From Bacteroidia bacterium (GTDB lineage: Bacteria; Bacteroidota; Bacteroidia; NS11-12g; UBA9320), in NCBI GenBank assembly GCA_017857855.1, contig JAFMCI010000012.1, forward strand, positions 1 to 54,658: a DNA stretch of 54,658 bases, given 5' to 3'. Below are positions 27,110 to 35,614 of this stretch, piece after piece (positions within the stretch are counted from its first letter, which is position 1; the number at the start of each line of letters is the position of its first letter). The notes under the pieces are model-generated. The model worked only from the letters and a program-made list of their open reading frames with translations. It had not been told where the DNA came from and did no database searches. The translations under genes and the position numbers were made by a program.

Positions 27110-27496
27110 ATGGGCACTTCTAATTCATTTCATAAGCACGAAAAGCTTTGTCACAAGGCTACTATTGATGCTATTTTTAAGAAAAAAGGTGAAAGTGTTT
27201 TTAAGTCACCCATTCTTTTGGCATATTACAAAACAGAACTTATTACCCCTTTCAAATGTCAAGTAATGATATCTGTTGGGAAACGTAAATTCAAGAAAGC
27301 GGTGGACAGACACCGTATAAAAAGACAGATTTCAGAATCTTACAGGCTTCACAAAGAACGTATTTATGAGGCAATTGTTGACGATAGCCAATACGCAATT
27401 GGCCTACTATACCTGTCTGATAAACATATTTCTAGTGCTATTATCGATAAATCCGTTCATCTAGCTATTGATGAATTAATTAAGAAAATAAAATAA
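27110..27496 (+). CDS. rnpA: Ribonuclease P protein component
   Basis: This 128-residue basic protein supports the RNase P RNA in trimming tRNA 5' leaders. The RNR-type motif is seen in VDRHRIKRQISESYR (about 63-77), preceded by VGKRKFKKA. The N-terminal F-x-x-H-EKLCHKATIDAIF part is the usual substrate-cleft helix. It lies between rpmH and a protein of unknown function, then yidD. A hairpin overlaps its start codon (CCCATA 27094-27099 with TATGGG 27109-27114). Confidence 0.94.
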   Translation: MGTSNSFHKHEKLCHKATIDAIFKKKGESVFKSPILLAYYKTELITPFKCQVMISVGKRKFKKAVDRHRIKRQISESYRLHKERIYEAIVDDSQYAIGLLYLSDKHISSAIIDKSVHLAIDELIKKIK

Positions 27497-27506
27497 CAGC
27501 ATACAC

Positions 27507-28334
27507 ATGTCAGCATACACAGATGGTTTAAAATCAACTTACAAGAGAATAACTAGTAATTCTTATAACGACATACGCTGGGCTAAAATTTATAAACTTA
27601 CTCCTGAAGGTTTTAAGGCTAAAATACAACGCATAAAAGGAGTCATTGCGTTTGACAAGATGCCGTGGGCGTACAAGAATGAAAAACACTGGATCACTGT
27701 AGCGCCTTATCTTATTCAAAAGGCATACGCTTCTGAAATACTCTCAAGCGATGACAAAAGCATGATGCTGAGCTTGTCTGCAAAAAATCAAACATTCACT
27801 TCAAAAAATTACACTCCCGGTCAGTCATACAAATGTGTAATTCTTGAAAAAGAGACTGAGGGTATGCTGGTAGAGGCAGGCTTAGATTCACGGTTTAAAA
27901 ATGGCTCACAATATGGACAAGTGATTCTTTCTGACTTCTGGAATCAGCATGACTTCACACTTGCGAAAGTTGGAGACGAGATTACTCTTTGTTTTCTAGA
28001 GCATCTTGAAGATGGTATACTAGCCATGTGCCAACCATCCAAATACACACATTGGTACAGACATAAACCACATAATTTAATTGGCAACACTATACCAGTT
28101 ACAGTGCACAAAGAAGGAACAGAAACCCTGCTGAAAGGGTACGATCACTTCAATAGCGAGCTGCATATGGACAACATTCTTCATGAAAAAGTTAGCATGC
28201 AACAACTCGAGTTATATTTTCAAAATCTGAAAGATAAAGAAGTGATATCTTGTTTAGTCAGTGATATTGATCATTCAACCCATCAACTTTCTTTATTACT
28301 AACTCCCGAGGCACTAACACAGCTGGATAACTAA
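27507..28334 (+). CDS. Unknown protein between rnpA and yidD, possible S1/OB-like repeats
   Basis: This 275-residue soluble protein has no signal peptide. I do not recognise the family. Residues 105-180 (GQSYKCVILEKETEGMLVEAG, then VGDEITLCFLEHLEDGILAM) and 190-270 (GNTIPVTVHKEGTETLLKG, then DKEVISCLVSDIDHSTHQLSLLL) each look like a five-strand OB/S1 pattern with a strand-G-strand rhythm, so an RNA-binding role is possible. It sits 10 bp after rnpA and 21 bp before yidD, so it is probably co-transcribed with ribosome and membrane-insertion genes. That placement is the best functional clue. Confidence 0.75.
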   Translation: MSAYTDGLKSTYKRITSNSYNDIRWAKIYKLTPEGFKAKIQRIKGVIAFDKMPWAYKNEKHWITVAPYLIQKAYASEILSSDDKSMMLSLSAKNQTFTSKNYTPGQSYKCVILEKETEGMLVEAGLDSRFKNGSQYGQVILSDFWNQHDFTLAKVGDEITLCFLEHLEDGILAMCQPSKYTHWYRHKPHNLIGNTIPVTVHKEGTETLLKGYDHFNSELHMDNILHEKVSMQQLELYFQNLKDKEVISCLVSDIDHSTHQLSLLLTPEALTQLDN

Positions 28335-28355
28335 AATGCATAAAAAATCTAGAGT

Positions 28356-28601
28356 ATGATACGTTTATTAAAAGGTATAAGTAGCATATTGGTCATTATC
28401 CTTCTTATACCTATTCGGATTTACCAGAAATTTATCTCTCCTTTCTTGCCTTCTTCATGCAGATATACTCCAACTTGCAGTGCTTATGCTGCACAAGCAT
28501 TGCAAAAACACGGCCCTATAAAAGGAGCTTACTTGGCAATATTAAGAATACTAAGTTGTCACCCTTGGAGTGGCAAACATGGCCACGATCCAGTGCCCTG
28601 A
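28356..28601 (+). CDS. yidD: Membrane protein insertion efficiency factor YidD
   Basis: This 81-residue protein has the YidD signature: an amphipathic N-terminal helix ([21 protein letters not shown]), then [36 protein letters not shown]. It helps YidC-dependent insertion of inner-membrane proteins at the membrane surface. It is normally next to rnpA and yidC; here rnpA is separated by one gene and yidC is absent nearby. Confidence 0.95.
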   Translation: MIRLLKGISSILVIILLIPIRIYQKFISPFLPSSCRYTPTCSAYAAQALQKHGPIKGAYLAILRILSCHPWSGKHGHDPVP

Positions 28602-28620
28602 GAAGAGCACTGCATTTCTT
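28591..28620 (+). terminator. Candidate terminator overlapping the yidD stop
   Basis: CAGTGC (28591-28596) pairs with GCACTG (28607-28612) around a 10-base loop, followed by a weak pyrimidine tract (CATTTCTTT). The stem spans the stop codon. The T-run is poor, so the call is tentative. Confidence 0.4.
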
Positions 28621-28664
28621 TACATGATCTCATTGACGAATAACGCACTACCGTGATATTTCGT

Positions 28665-28672
28665 TACTTTTG
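28665..28672 (+). promoter_or_regulatory. -7 promoter element of the protease operon
   Basis: TACTTTTG matches TAnnTTTG and lies 18 bp before the TTG start at 28691. Confidence 0.45.
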
Positions 28673-28690
28673 CTCATAGTACTCTAGGTT

Positions 28691-30319
28691 TTGAAAAAAT
28701 ATATAATTATACTCTTGTTCGGCGGTTTAGGGTTAGTCGCTTTTAAGGCCGACGACTACTTTGAAATATCGAAAAATCTTGAAATATTTGCAGATGTATA
28801 TAAGCAAGTAAACACTAGTTATGTGGACGATGTAAAGCCTGGAGAACTTATACGTGCTGCCATTAACGGAATGCTAGCATCTCTCGATCCATATACTAAT
28901 TTTTATAGCGAAGCCGAAGCCGAAGAATACCGATATCAGGTAACGGGCACATTTGCCGGAATTGGCTCTAGCATACGAAGAATAGATGATTATATCTATA
29001 TAGAATCTCCATTAGATGATTTCCCCGCACAAAAGGCAGGTTTGTTACCTGGAGACAAGATTCTAGAAGTAGACGGCCAAAGCATGAAAGGTAAAAAAAC
29101 CGATGAGGTTACTGAATTTTTAAAAGGGAAAGCAGGAACTAGCTTTAATTTAAAAATTGAGCGCATAGGTTCTGGCATATTAGAAAAAACCATAACGAGA
29201 GAGACTATTAAAGTCAAAAACGTACCCTATCATGGTATTATAGAAAACCATATTGGATTCATTAAACTTGCTGGATTTACACCAAATGCAGGGAAAGAGG
29301 TACAGGATGCACTACTTGATTTGAAAAGTAAAGGAGCCACTAAAATAGTATTGGATTTACGAAATAATGGAGGTGGACTGCTACACGAAGCCGTTAATAT
29401 TGTAAATATATTCGTGCCAAAGGGTGCAACTATAGTGATCACTAGAGGGAAATTTGAAGAAGATAACAGAACATACAAAACCCTCAATTCACCAGTAGAT
29501 ACTGAAATACCTCTAGTAATACTTATTAATAACAACTCCGCTTCGGCAAGTGAGATTGTTTCTGGCGCTCTACAAGACTTTGACAGAGCAGTGCTCATAG
29601 GCCAAAATTCATTTGGAAAAGGACTAGTACAAACTACCATGAGCCTTAACTACAATACCTCTATGAAAGTTACTACGGCTAAATATTATATACCCAGTGG
29701 TAGACTAATTCAGCGTTTAGATTATGGCAATAAAGTAAATGGTAAAGCAATAGCAGTAGCGGATAGCGTTAAGAAAGATTTTTACACCAAAAATGGTCGA
29801 AAAGTTATTGATGGAGAGGGTATACAGCCCGATGTACCAGTGGAAGAAACGAGGTATTCGAAGTTAGCACAAGCGCTTATTAAAAATGATTTGCTATTTA
29901 AGTTTGCAAACCAATTTAGAAGCACTCATGACAGTATAGATGAACCTCTAAAATATAGCGTATCTGACGATGTATTTAATGAATTCAAGCAATTTATTGC
30001 CGATAAAGAGTACAGCTATACAACGCAGACTGAAAGAGATTTGGAGAAACTAGAGAAACAAGCGAAGGAAGAAAAATACTTCTCCTTATTAGAAGAAGAA
30101 CTCACAAAACTCAAAAAAGCACTAGAAAGCACTAAACAATCCGATCTTGAAAACCACAAAACGGAGCTAAAAGAATTACTCGAATATGAAATAGTAAAAC
30201 GCTACTATTTTGAAAAAGGCAAGGTCGAGGTTGGGTTTGATGATGATGTGGAGTGGGCTAAAGCCAAAAGCATCTTAAACAATAGCAATGCGTACAACAA
30301 TTTACTAATAGTTAACTAA
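28691..30319 (+). CDS. Carboxyl-terminal processing protease (S41 family)
   Basis: This 542-residue protease has a membrane-anchor or signal segment (about 1-18), a PDZ domain (about 88-160, GIGSSIRR ... AQKAGLLPGDKILEVDG) and the S41 catalytic core with LDLRNNGGGLL. The likely catalytic pair is Ser285 (SASASEI) and Lys310 (SFGKG). A charged helical tail (about 420-542) is typical of Bacteroidota CtpA. It degrades misfolded or tagged periplasmic proteins. The start is TTG. It ends directly at the start of a TSUP transporter gene, first of a three-gene operon. Confidence 0.92.
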   Translation: MKKYIIILLFGGLGLVAFKADDYFEISKNLEIFADVYKQVNTSYVDDVKPGELIRAAINGMLASLDPYTNFYSEAEAEEYRYQVTGTFAGIGSSIRRIDDYIYIESPLDDFPAQKAGLLPGDKILEVDGQSMKGKKTDEVTEFLKGKAGTSFNLKIERIGSGILEKTITRETIKVKNVPYHGIIENHIGFIKLAGFTPNAGKEVQDALLDLKSKGATKIVLDLRNNGGGLLHEAVNIVNIFVPKGATIVITRGKFEEDNRTYKTLNSPVDTEIPLVILINNNSASASEIVSGALQDFDRAVLIGQNSFGKGLVQTTMSLNYNTSMKVTTAKYYIPSGRLIQRLDYGNKVNGKAIAVADSVKKDFYTKNGRKVIDGEGIQPDVPVEETRYSKLAQALIKNDLLFKFANQFRSTHDSIDEPLKYSVSDDVFNEFKQFIADKEYSYTTQTERDLEKLEKQAKEEKYFSLLEEELTKLKKALESTKQSDLENHKTELKELLEYEIVKRYYFEKGKVEVGFDDDVEWAKAKSILNNSNAYNNLLIVN

Positions 30320-31132
30320 TTGGATCTTTCTTTAATTCTTGCCCTTATTGGTTTTGGTGTGCTTGGTGGTTTCATAAGCGGCCTACTGGGCGTTGGCGGA
30401 GGTATTATTTTTGTGCCTGTACTTGCCTCGGTTATTGGTGCTATGGGCATAAACGACCATGAGCTTATCAAGTATATTTTAGCTAACTCCTTTGCGGCTA
30501 CATTTTTTGCTGGAGCTATTAGCAGCTATAAGCAATATACCCTAAAATCGTTTTATCCGAAAGCTATATTGCTTACGGCTCTTACTGCTATTCCCTGTAG
30601 TTTGCTCATTAGTTACTTTATTAATCATGGTTCTTGGTACACTAAAGAATCCTTTTCCCTATTTTTTATTATTTTGCTAGCCTTTATGCTCTACCGGTTT
30701 TTGTACACCAAAAGTTACGCGCCCAAGGAACTAGAAACCGTGCAACTGATTCATTTCAGTCTATCGGGATTTTTAGCGGGAACAATATCCGCATTATCAG
30801 GCTTAGGTGGTGGCATAATTATGGTCCCACTTTTTACCCAATACAACAAGCTCAAAATAACTGTTGCTGCTGCGATATCTATTGGCGTTATTCCTCTTAT
30901 GATGATACCGCTACTCATTAGTTATGGCATTGCCACTCCGCAAGCCCAGGTAGCCAGTTATCAATTAGGGTATATACTTCCCACTATTTTTCTTCCCATT
31001 GTAGGAGGATTGTTATTTGCAGCGCCAGCAGGTGTTTCTTTAGCACAAAAGCTTTCTGCCAAAAAATTGAAAATTATATTTGCCATTTTAATTTTAATAG
31101 TCATCATCAAAACCGTTATAGGTATCTTATGA
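30320..31132 (+). CDS. TSUP (TauE/SafE) family sulfite/organosulfur transporter
   Basis: This 270-residue inner-membrane protein has about eight helices and two repeats of the family motif: GLLGVGGGIIFVPVLA near 23-38 and ALSGLGGGIIMVPLF near 155-170. TSUP proteins carry sulfite, sulfonates or related anions; the substrate here cannot be told. The start is TTG, immediately after the stop of the protease gene, and its end overlaps the next ATG by 4 bp. Confidence 0.9.
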   Translation: MDLSLILALIGFGVLGGFISGLLGVGGGIIFVPVLASVIGAMGINDHELIKYILANSFAATFFAGAISSYKQYTLKSFYPKAILLTALTAIPCSLLISYFINHGSWYTKESFSLFFIILLAFMLYRFLYTKSYAPKELETVQLIHFSLSGFLAGTISALSGLGGGIIMVPLFTQYNKLKITVAAAISIGVIPLMMIPLLISYGIATPQAQVASYQLGYILPTIFLPIVGGLLFAAPAGVSLAQKLSAKKLKIIFAILILIVIIKTVIGIL

Positions 31133-32544
31133 AAAAACACATCAGCGTACTAAGCATTTTAGTTTTACTTATTATCAGCACACAACAAAGTCAAGCACAA
31201 GGGTCTTTTTGGGGCAGAAATAAAGTTGCTAAAAAAATAAATCGTGACATGAAATCCTTAAATAAAGAAGGACTAAATGAACGCAAAATGGGTTCTGCTG
31301 ACGAGCTTCATACAGCTATTTATCTTGCAGAACAATTCGCCAAAATAGGTTTAGATAGCCTGCAATCACCTGCGTATCTTCAAACCATAAATGTTCCGAC
31401 GCTGAGAATGGCACAACCCAAAACTATGTTGACGATAAGTGGCAGAGTTTTTACCTTGTTTTCTAATTTTTACCCTATCAGCCAATCATCCAATAATGGC
31501 AAATACGTTGGTCCGGCTGTTAATGTAGCATTCGGAATTGAAGATCCAGGACTAGATCGTGCCGATTACACGGGTAAAGATGTTGCTGGTAAAGCTGTTA
31601 TTATAAACTTAGCATTGCCCGCTGATCAAAAAAGTGCAGTCAGATATTCTGCTTGGGAAGCACTAGAAGATAGAGTTGCCTATGCAAAAGGCAGGGGAGC
31701 TAAAGCCATCCTATTTTATTCCTCCGACGCTAATTTTATCCCTCAAGGAAAGCTAGCTAAAGTCCTTGAAAACAGCAATATTCCTATACTTTTTGTAACT
31801 CAAGATTTAAGCGATATGACAGATCCTATTGTAGATCTAAATGTGGATATAATGCTCATCAGTGAAATGACTCAAAATGTAATTGGAAAGATTAACAATA
31901 ATGCCAAAACAACAGTGTTAATCACAACGCATCACGATAATACATACACTACATACGAAGACCTAAGAAATAATTCCAGAAGTGTCGCAAGTTTCCTTGC
32001 GCTTGCCAACGAGATCAAAAGCAATCCTAAAAAATTTGGGCATAACGACTACGTTTTTGCCAGCTTTACAGGTTATGAAAACAATAAGATTGGCGCTAGT
32101 CATCTACTTAACAGCTCTTTAGCAAAGTCTTTCACACTTAATTATATACTGAGTATAGATGAATTCACTAATTTAGATTCTAACCACCAGATATTGACTT
32201 TAAGTGGCATTGGGTCATCACCCGCATTTACCACTATTTCTAAACTCATTATACCAAAAAAAATCAACACATTTACCATCCAAAATAATCTAGAATCCTC
32301 AAGTGAGTCTACAATATATTATGATAATTCCTTCCCTGTTTTGAGTGCAACTGCACAAAGTAAGTATACTGCAGATAGCAAAAGAGCTAAACCTGGACGC
32401 CATGAAGCTAAAATGGTTTGTTTTCTTACTGACATATTAGCAGACTTAGATATGAAATCTGGTGAATACAAAAAAGAAGGAGTCCCTGAAGGAGCGCCGG
32501 AAAAAGTGCTTACCACTATACCTTTTACGCGAATTCTAAAATAA
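31129..32544 (+). CDS. M28-like peptidase homologue with degraded active site
   Basis: This 471-residue secreted protein has a signal peptide ending near SQAQ. It has the PA-domain-like and M28 layout, but the metal site looks broken. The first ligand pair is kept in THHDN. The usual DN-x-SG box appears as RNNSRSVASF with Arg and Asn where the bridging Asp belongs. The EE pair is GYENNKIGAS, with Tyr in place of the catalytic Glu. The closing His region (SKYTADS) lacks the His. It is probably not an active zinc aminopeptidase and may bind peptides. Coupled to the TSUP gene by a 4-bp overlap. Confidence 0.75.
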   Translation: MKKHISVLSILVLLIISTQQSQAQGSFWGRNKVAKKINRDMKSLNKEGLNERKMGSADELHTAIYLAEQFAKIGLDSLQSPAYLQTINVPTLRMAQPKTMLTISGRVFTLFSNFYPISQSSNNGKYVGPAVNVAFGIEDPGLDRADYTGKDVAGKAVIINLALPADQKSAVRYSAWEALEDRVAYAKGRGAKAILFYSSDANFIPQGKLAKVLENSNIPILFVTQDLSDMTDPIVDLNVDIMLISEMTQNVIGKINNNAKTTVLITTHHDNTYTTYEDLRNNSRSVASFLALANEIKSNPKKFGHNDYVFASFTGYENNKIGASHLLNSSLAKSFTLNYILSIDEFTNLDSNHQILTLSGIGSSPAFTTISKLIIPKKINTFTIQNNLESSSESTIYYDNSFPVLSATAQSKYTADSKRAKPGRHEAKMVCFLTDILADLDMKSGEYKKEGVPEGAPEKVLTTIPFTRILK

Positions 32545-32581
32545 TACCGAACAACTTTTACTGCTAAACGTTGCTTTTAAA

Positions 32582-33532
32582 ATGAAATTAACTGAATATA
32601 TCAAGCCAGGTAAAACGCTATTCTCGTTTGAAGTTTTACCGCCACTCAAAGGAAAGAGTATAGACTCGCTATATCAGGGAATAGATCCATTGATGGAGTT
32701 TAATCCTGCTTTTATAGACGTTACCTATCATCGCGAAGAATTTATAGAAAGACCACGAAAAGACGGAGGTTACGATAAAATAAGCACTAAGAAGCGACCT
32801 GGAACAGTTGCTATCTGTGCGGCTATAATGAATAAGTATAAAGTAGAAGCAGTTCCCCATCTTATTTGCGGTGGTTTTAGTAAAGATGAAACCGAAAATG
32901 CTTTGATAGATCTTGCCTTTTTAGGCATTGAAAACGTACTAGCGCTCAGAGGTGATAACCTAAAAAACGAGCGAAACTTTGTTCCTGAAAAAAACGGGAA
33001 TAGCAATGCACTAGACCTTATTCGTCAAATAGCAGATATGAATAATGGCGTGTACCAAGATCAAGAATTACAAAATGTTACGGAAACTAACTTCTGTATA
33101 GGAGCTGCAGGATATCCCGAAAAACATAGTGACGCAGCTAATATGGTGAGTGATCTTAAATTTCTAAAGAGAAAAGTAGATGCTGGTGCTGCTTTCATTA
33201 CTACTCAAATGTTTTTTGATAATCAAAAATATATTGATTACGTAGCTATGTGCAGAGCTGCAGGAATTATGGTTCCGATTATTCCTGGTATAAAACCGAT
33301 TACCACCAAAGGACAGCTACGTGCATTGCCGAAAATTTTTAACATGGATATTCCTGAGCCATTGGCCAGTGAATTAGAGAAGGCTAAAGATGATACTGCT
33401 GCGCGCCAAATAGGTATAGAGTGGTGTATTCAACAGTGTAAAGAACTAAAATCCTTAGAGGTACCCGCTTTGCACTTTTATACCATGAGTTTTTCTAGTG
33501 CTACTAAAGAAGTTGTTTCTCAAATTTTATAA
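32582..33532 (+). CDS. metF: 5,10-Methylenetetrahydrofolate reductase
   Basis: This FAD enzyme makes 5-methyl-THF for methionine synthesis. The 316 residues fit MetF, a TIM barrel. Visible marks are FSFEVLPP (FAD/folate entry, usually FEFFPP), FIDVTYH, PHLICGGFS, ENVLALRGD (the RGD motif) and GAAFITTQMFFD, with PIIPGIKPI near the end. FSFEVLPPLKG at the N-terminus is the Bacteroidota form. The stop is directly followed by the rsgA ATG. Cytoplasmic. Confidence 0.95.
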   Translation: MKLTEYIKPGKTLFSFEVLPPLKGKSIDSLYQGIDPLMEFNPAFIDVTYHREEFIERPRKDGGYDKISTKKRPGTVAICAAIMNKYKVEAVPHLICGGFSKDETENALIDLAFLGIENVLALRGDNLKNERNFVPEKNGNSNALDLIRQIADMNNGVYQDQELQNVTETNFCIGAAGYPEKHSDAANMVSDLKFLKRKVDAGAAFITTQMFFDNQKYIDYVAMCRAAGIMVPIIPGIKPITTKGQLRALPKIFNMDIPEPLASELEKAKDDTAARQIGIEWCIQQCKELKSLEVPALHFYTMSFSSATKEVVSQIL

Positions 33533-34441
33533 ATGAAAGGAATCGTAAGCAAATCTACCGGCAGCTGGTATAAAGTATTGCTTACGGATGGCTCCGAAGT
33601 GGATGCCCGTTTGAGAGGCAAAATAAGAACGCTCAACTTAAAAAGCACAAACCCAGTAGTAGTTGGTGATGAAGTATTACTTGACTTTGTAGAAGAAGAA
33701 TACAGTATACGTGAAGTATGCGAGAGGCATAATTGTATTGTACGAAAATCTCATAACCTGAGTAAACAGTTTCAAATAATTGCCGCTAATATTGATCACG
33801 CCTTTCTAATTATATCACCCGCAAAACCACATACTCCAATGGGTTTTATTGATCGTTTTTTGGCCTCTGCCGAAGCATATCATATTCCCATTTCCATACT
33901 CCTTAATAAAAAAGATTTAAACTCCAAAAAAGCTGAATCTCATCGCGAAATGTTGATGGAATTGTACCCCACAATAGGTTATGACATTTATAATGTCAGT
34001 TTTTTGGACGATGCAGACATCGCTAAAATAAAAAACTTAGTGGCGGACAAATGCGTGCTGCTTGCAGGCAATTCTGGTGTAGGAAAATCTACTTTGATCA
34101 ATGCTCTTTTGCCGGATAGCAATCAAAAAGTTAGTGCCGTTTCTACCTCGTATGATAAAGGACGACACACTACCACATTTGCACAAATGTTTGTAGGAGC
34201 CAATGGTTATCGCATAATAGACACTCCTGGTATTAAAGATTTTGGTATGGTAGATATGCAACCAAGCTTGGTTTCACACTATTTTCCAGAAATGCGTGCA
34301 CTGCTAGCCGGTTGTAAATTTAATGACTGTGTGCATACGGAAGAACCAGAGTGTAAAGTAGTTGAAGCGTTGCACAACGGCGAAATAAGCCCTAGTAGAT
34401 ATGTCAATTATCTGGGCATTTTAGAAGAGGTAACTAAATAA
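33533..34441 (+). CDS. rsgA: Ribosome small subunit-dependent GTPase RsgA
   Basis: This 302-residue GTPase acts in late 30S maturation. An N-terminal OB domain (about 1-70) is followed by a circularly permuted GTPase domain: NKKDL (G4) comes before GNSGVGKST (G1, near 180) and DTPGIKDF (G3). The C-terminal zinc finger is CKFNDCVHTEEPEC. It is transcribed directly after metF, with no gap, and overlaps the convergent DUF2452 gene by 8 bp. Confidence 0.96.
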   Translation: MKGIVSKSTGSWYKVLLTDGSEVDARLRGKIRTLNLKSTNPVVVGDEVLLDFVEEEYSIREVCERHNCIVRKSHNLSKQFQIIAANIDHAFLIISPAKPHTPMGFIDRFLASAEAYHIPISILLNKKDLNSKKAESHREMLMELYPTIGYDIYNVSFLDDADIAKIKNLVADKCVLLAGNSGVGKSTLINALLPDSNQKVSAVSTSYDKGRHTTTFAQMFVGANGYRIIDTPGIKDFGMVDMQPSLVSHYFPEMRALLAGCKFNDCVHTEEPECKVVEALHNGEISPSRYVNYLGILEEVTK

Positions 34442-34883
34442 TCTGTAATCCACCTTCATCATTGCGTATTTTTACTTCCCAAGTCTTATCTGGAAGTAAC
34501 AGTACAGATGCAATAAACGAATCGTATGGCATTCGCTCACCCCACTCATCGGGAGAAATAAAAGAAAGAATTTTAGTTCCATTCTTCTCATAAAGGTGAT
34601 ATACCTCATGTATTTTAGGCGTGAATTTCATCTCCGCTTCATATATCCCATAAGAGACTTCCAAACGAGCTTCGATTTCGCGTACCTGATTCATAATAAC
34701 ATCCGCTTGCTTGCGCAGCATAGTCATTTGCTGCTCTGCATGTTTTTGCATAGCTTCTACGGCAGAAGCTTTTATTTTACCTTTATTTTCAGGATTAATA
34801 ACGGGTGACGATACAGATAATGGTATAGGTGAAAACTTTGCCTCCCCCGTATAATACTGCTTTATCTCTTTATCTTCACTCAT
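34434..34883 (-). CDS. DUF2452 family protein
   Basis: This 149-residue product starts at the internal ATG 34883; an upstream ATG at 34901 adds six residues of doubtful value. It has the DUF2452 pattern: an N-terminal part with PENKGKIKASAVEAMQKHAEQQM, a helical region with IEARLEVSYGIYEAE, and a C-terminal beta region (FTPKIHEVYHLYEKNG, LSFISPDEWG). Cytoplasmic, unknown function, conserved in Bacteroidota. Its end overlaps rsgA on the other strand by 8 bp. Confidence 0.85.
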   Translation of the reverse strand: MSEDKEIKQYYTGEAKFSPIPLSVSSPVINPENKGKIKASAVEAMQKHAEQQMTMLRKQADVIMNQVREIEARLEVSYGIYEAEMKFTPKIHEVYHLYEKNGTKILSFISPDEWGERMPYDSFIASVLLLPDKTWEVKIRNDEGGLQII

Positions 34884-34972
34884 GTTAGTCTTATAAACCA
34901 CTTTAAGTGCATATAGTTCGTTTAATTCTGCATAATCTAAAAACTTTGAGGTATTACTATTGTTTAAACACT

Positions 34973-35566
34973 ATGAAAAATACACTTCTTATAGCTTTAG
35001 TGATATGGGCTTCAAGCTGTACATCTACTAAAAAAAATAATACCAATAACCAAACCTCTATGAGCACACAAAATACCACAACCCAAAGCAAAAGCTTCTA
35101 TGACTTTTCGATAGCAACGCTAGATGAAAATGGCGCTATCAATATGGCAGACTATAAAGGCAAAAAAATACTGATTGTAAACGTGGCATCAAAATGTGGC
35201 TATACTCCACAATACGAAGGTTTACAAAAACTTTATACCGAACACGGGGACAAAGTACAAATCATTGGTTTTCCTTGTAATCAATTTATGGGACAAGAAC
35301 CAGGTGGCAAAGAAGATATTGCTAGTTTTTGTCAAAAAAATTACGGAGTCACTTTTCCGCTAACTACAAAAATAGACGTGAAAGGAAAGGATCAACATGC
35401 GATATATGAATGGTTAACCTCTAAAGTTTATAACGGAATTGATGATTACAAAGTGGGATGGAATTTCAATAAATTCCTTCTAGATGAAAACGGAAAATTG
35501 ATAGCACACTACGATTCAGGTGTTACTCCGATGAGTGAAGAACTCGTTAATGCCATTTTAAAATAA
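34973..35566 (+). CDS. Glutathione peroxidase-family lipoprotein
   Basis: The 197-residue product starts at ATG 34973, giving a lipoprotein signal with Cys16 (WASSCTST). The catalytic Cys75 lies in ASKCGYT, replacing the selenocysteine of animal enzymes, and FPCNQF follows at 100-105. The WNFNKFLLDENG motif supplies the catalytic Trp and Asn. It reduces peroxides, probably with thioredoxin in bacteria. The lipid anchor places it in the periplasm or outer membrane, which is less common than the cytosolic form. Confidence 0.93.
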   Translation: MKNTLLIALVIWASSCTSTKKNNTNNQTSMSTQNTTTQSKSFYDFSIATLDENGAINMADYKGKKILIVNVASKCGYTPQYEGLQKLYTEHGDKVQIIGFPCNQFMGQEPGGKEDIASFCQKNYGVTFPLTTKIDVKGKDQHAIYEWLTSKVYNGIDDYKVGWNFNKFLLDENGKLIAHYDSGVTPMSEELVNAILK

Positions 35567-35614
35567 GATCTTACTGCTTAGGATTGGACGTTAAAGATCC
35601 TCATTATTTTAACC

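Noticed and set aside
34973-35566. Selenoprotein reading of the glutathione peroxidase
   Set aside because: The active-site codon at residue 75 is an ordinary Cys codon and no in-frame TGA is present.
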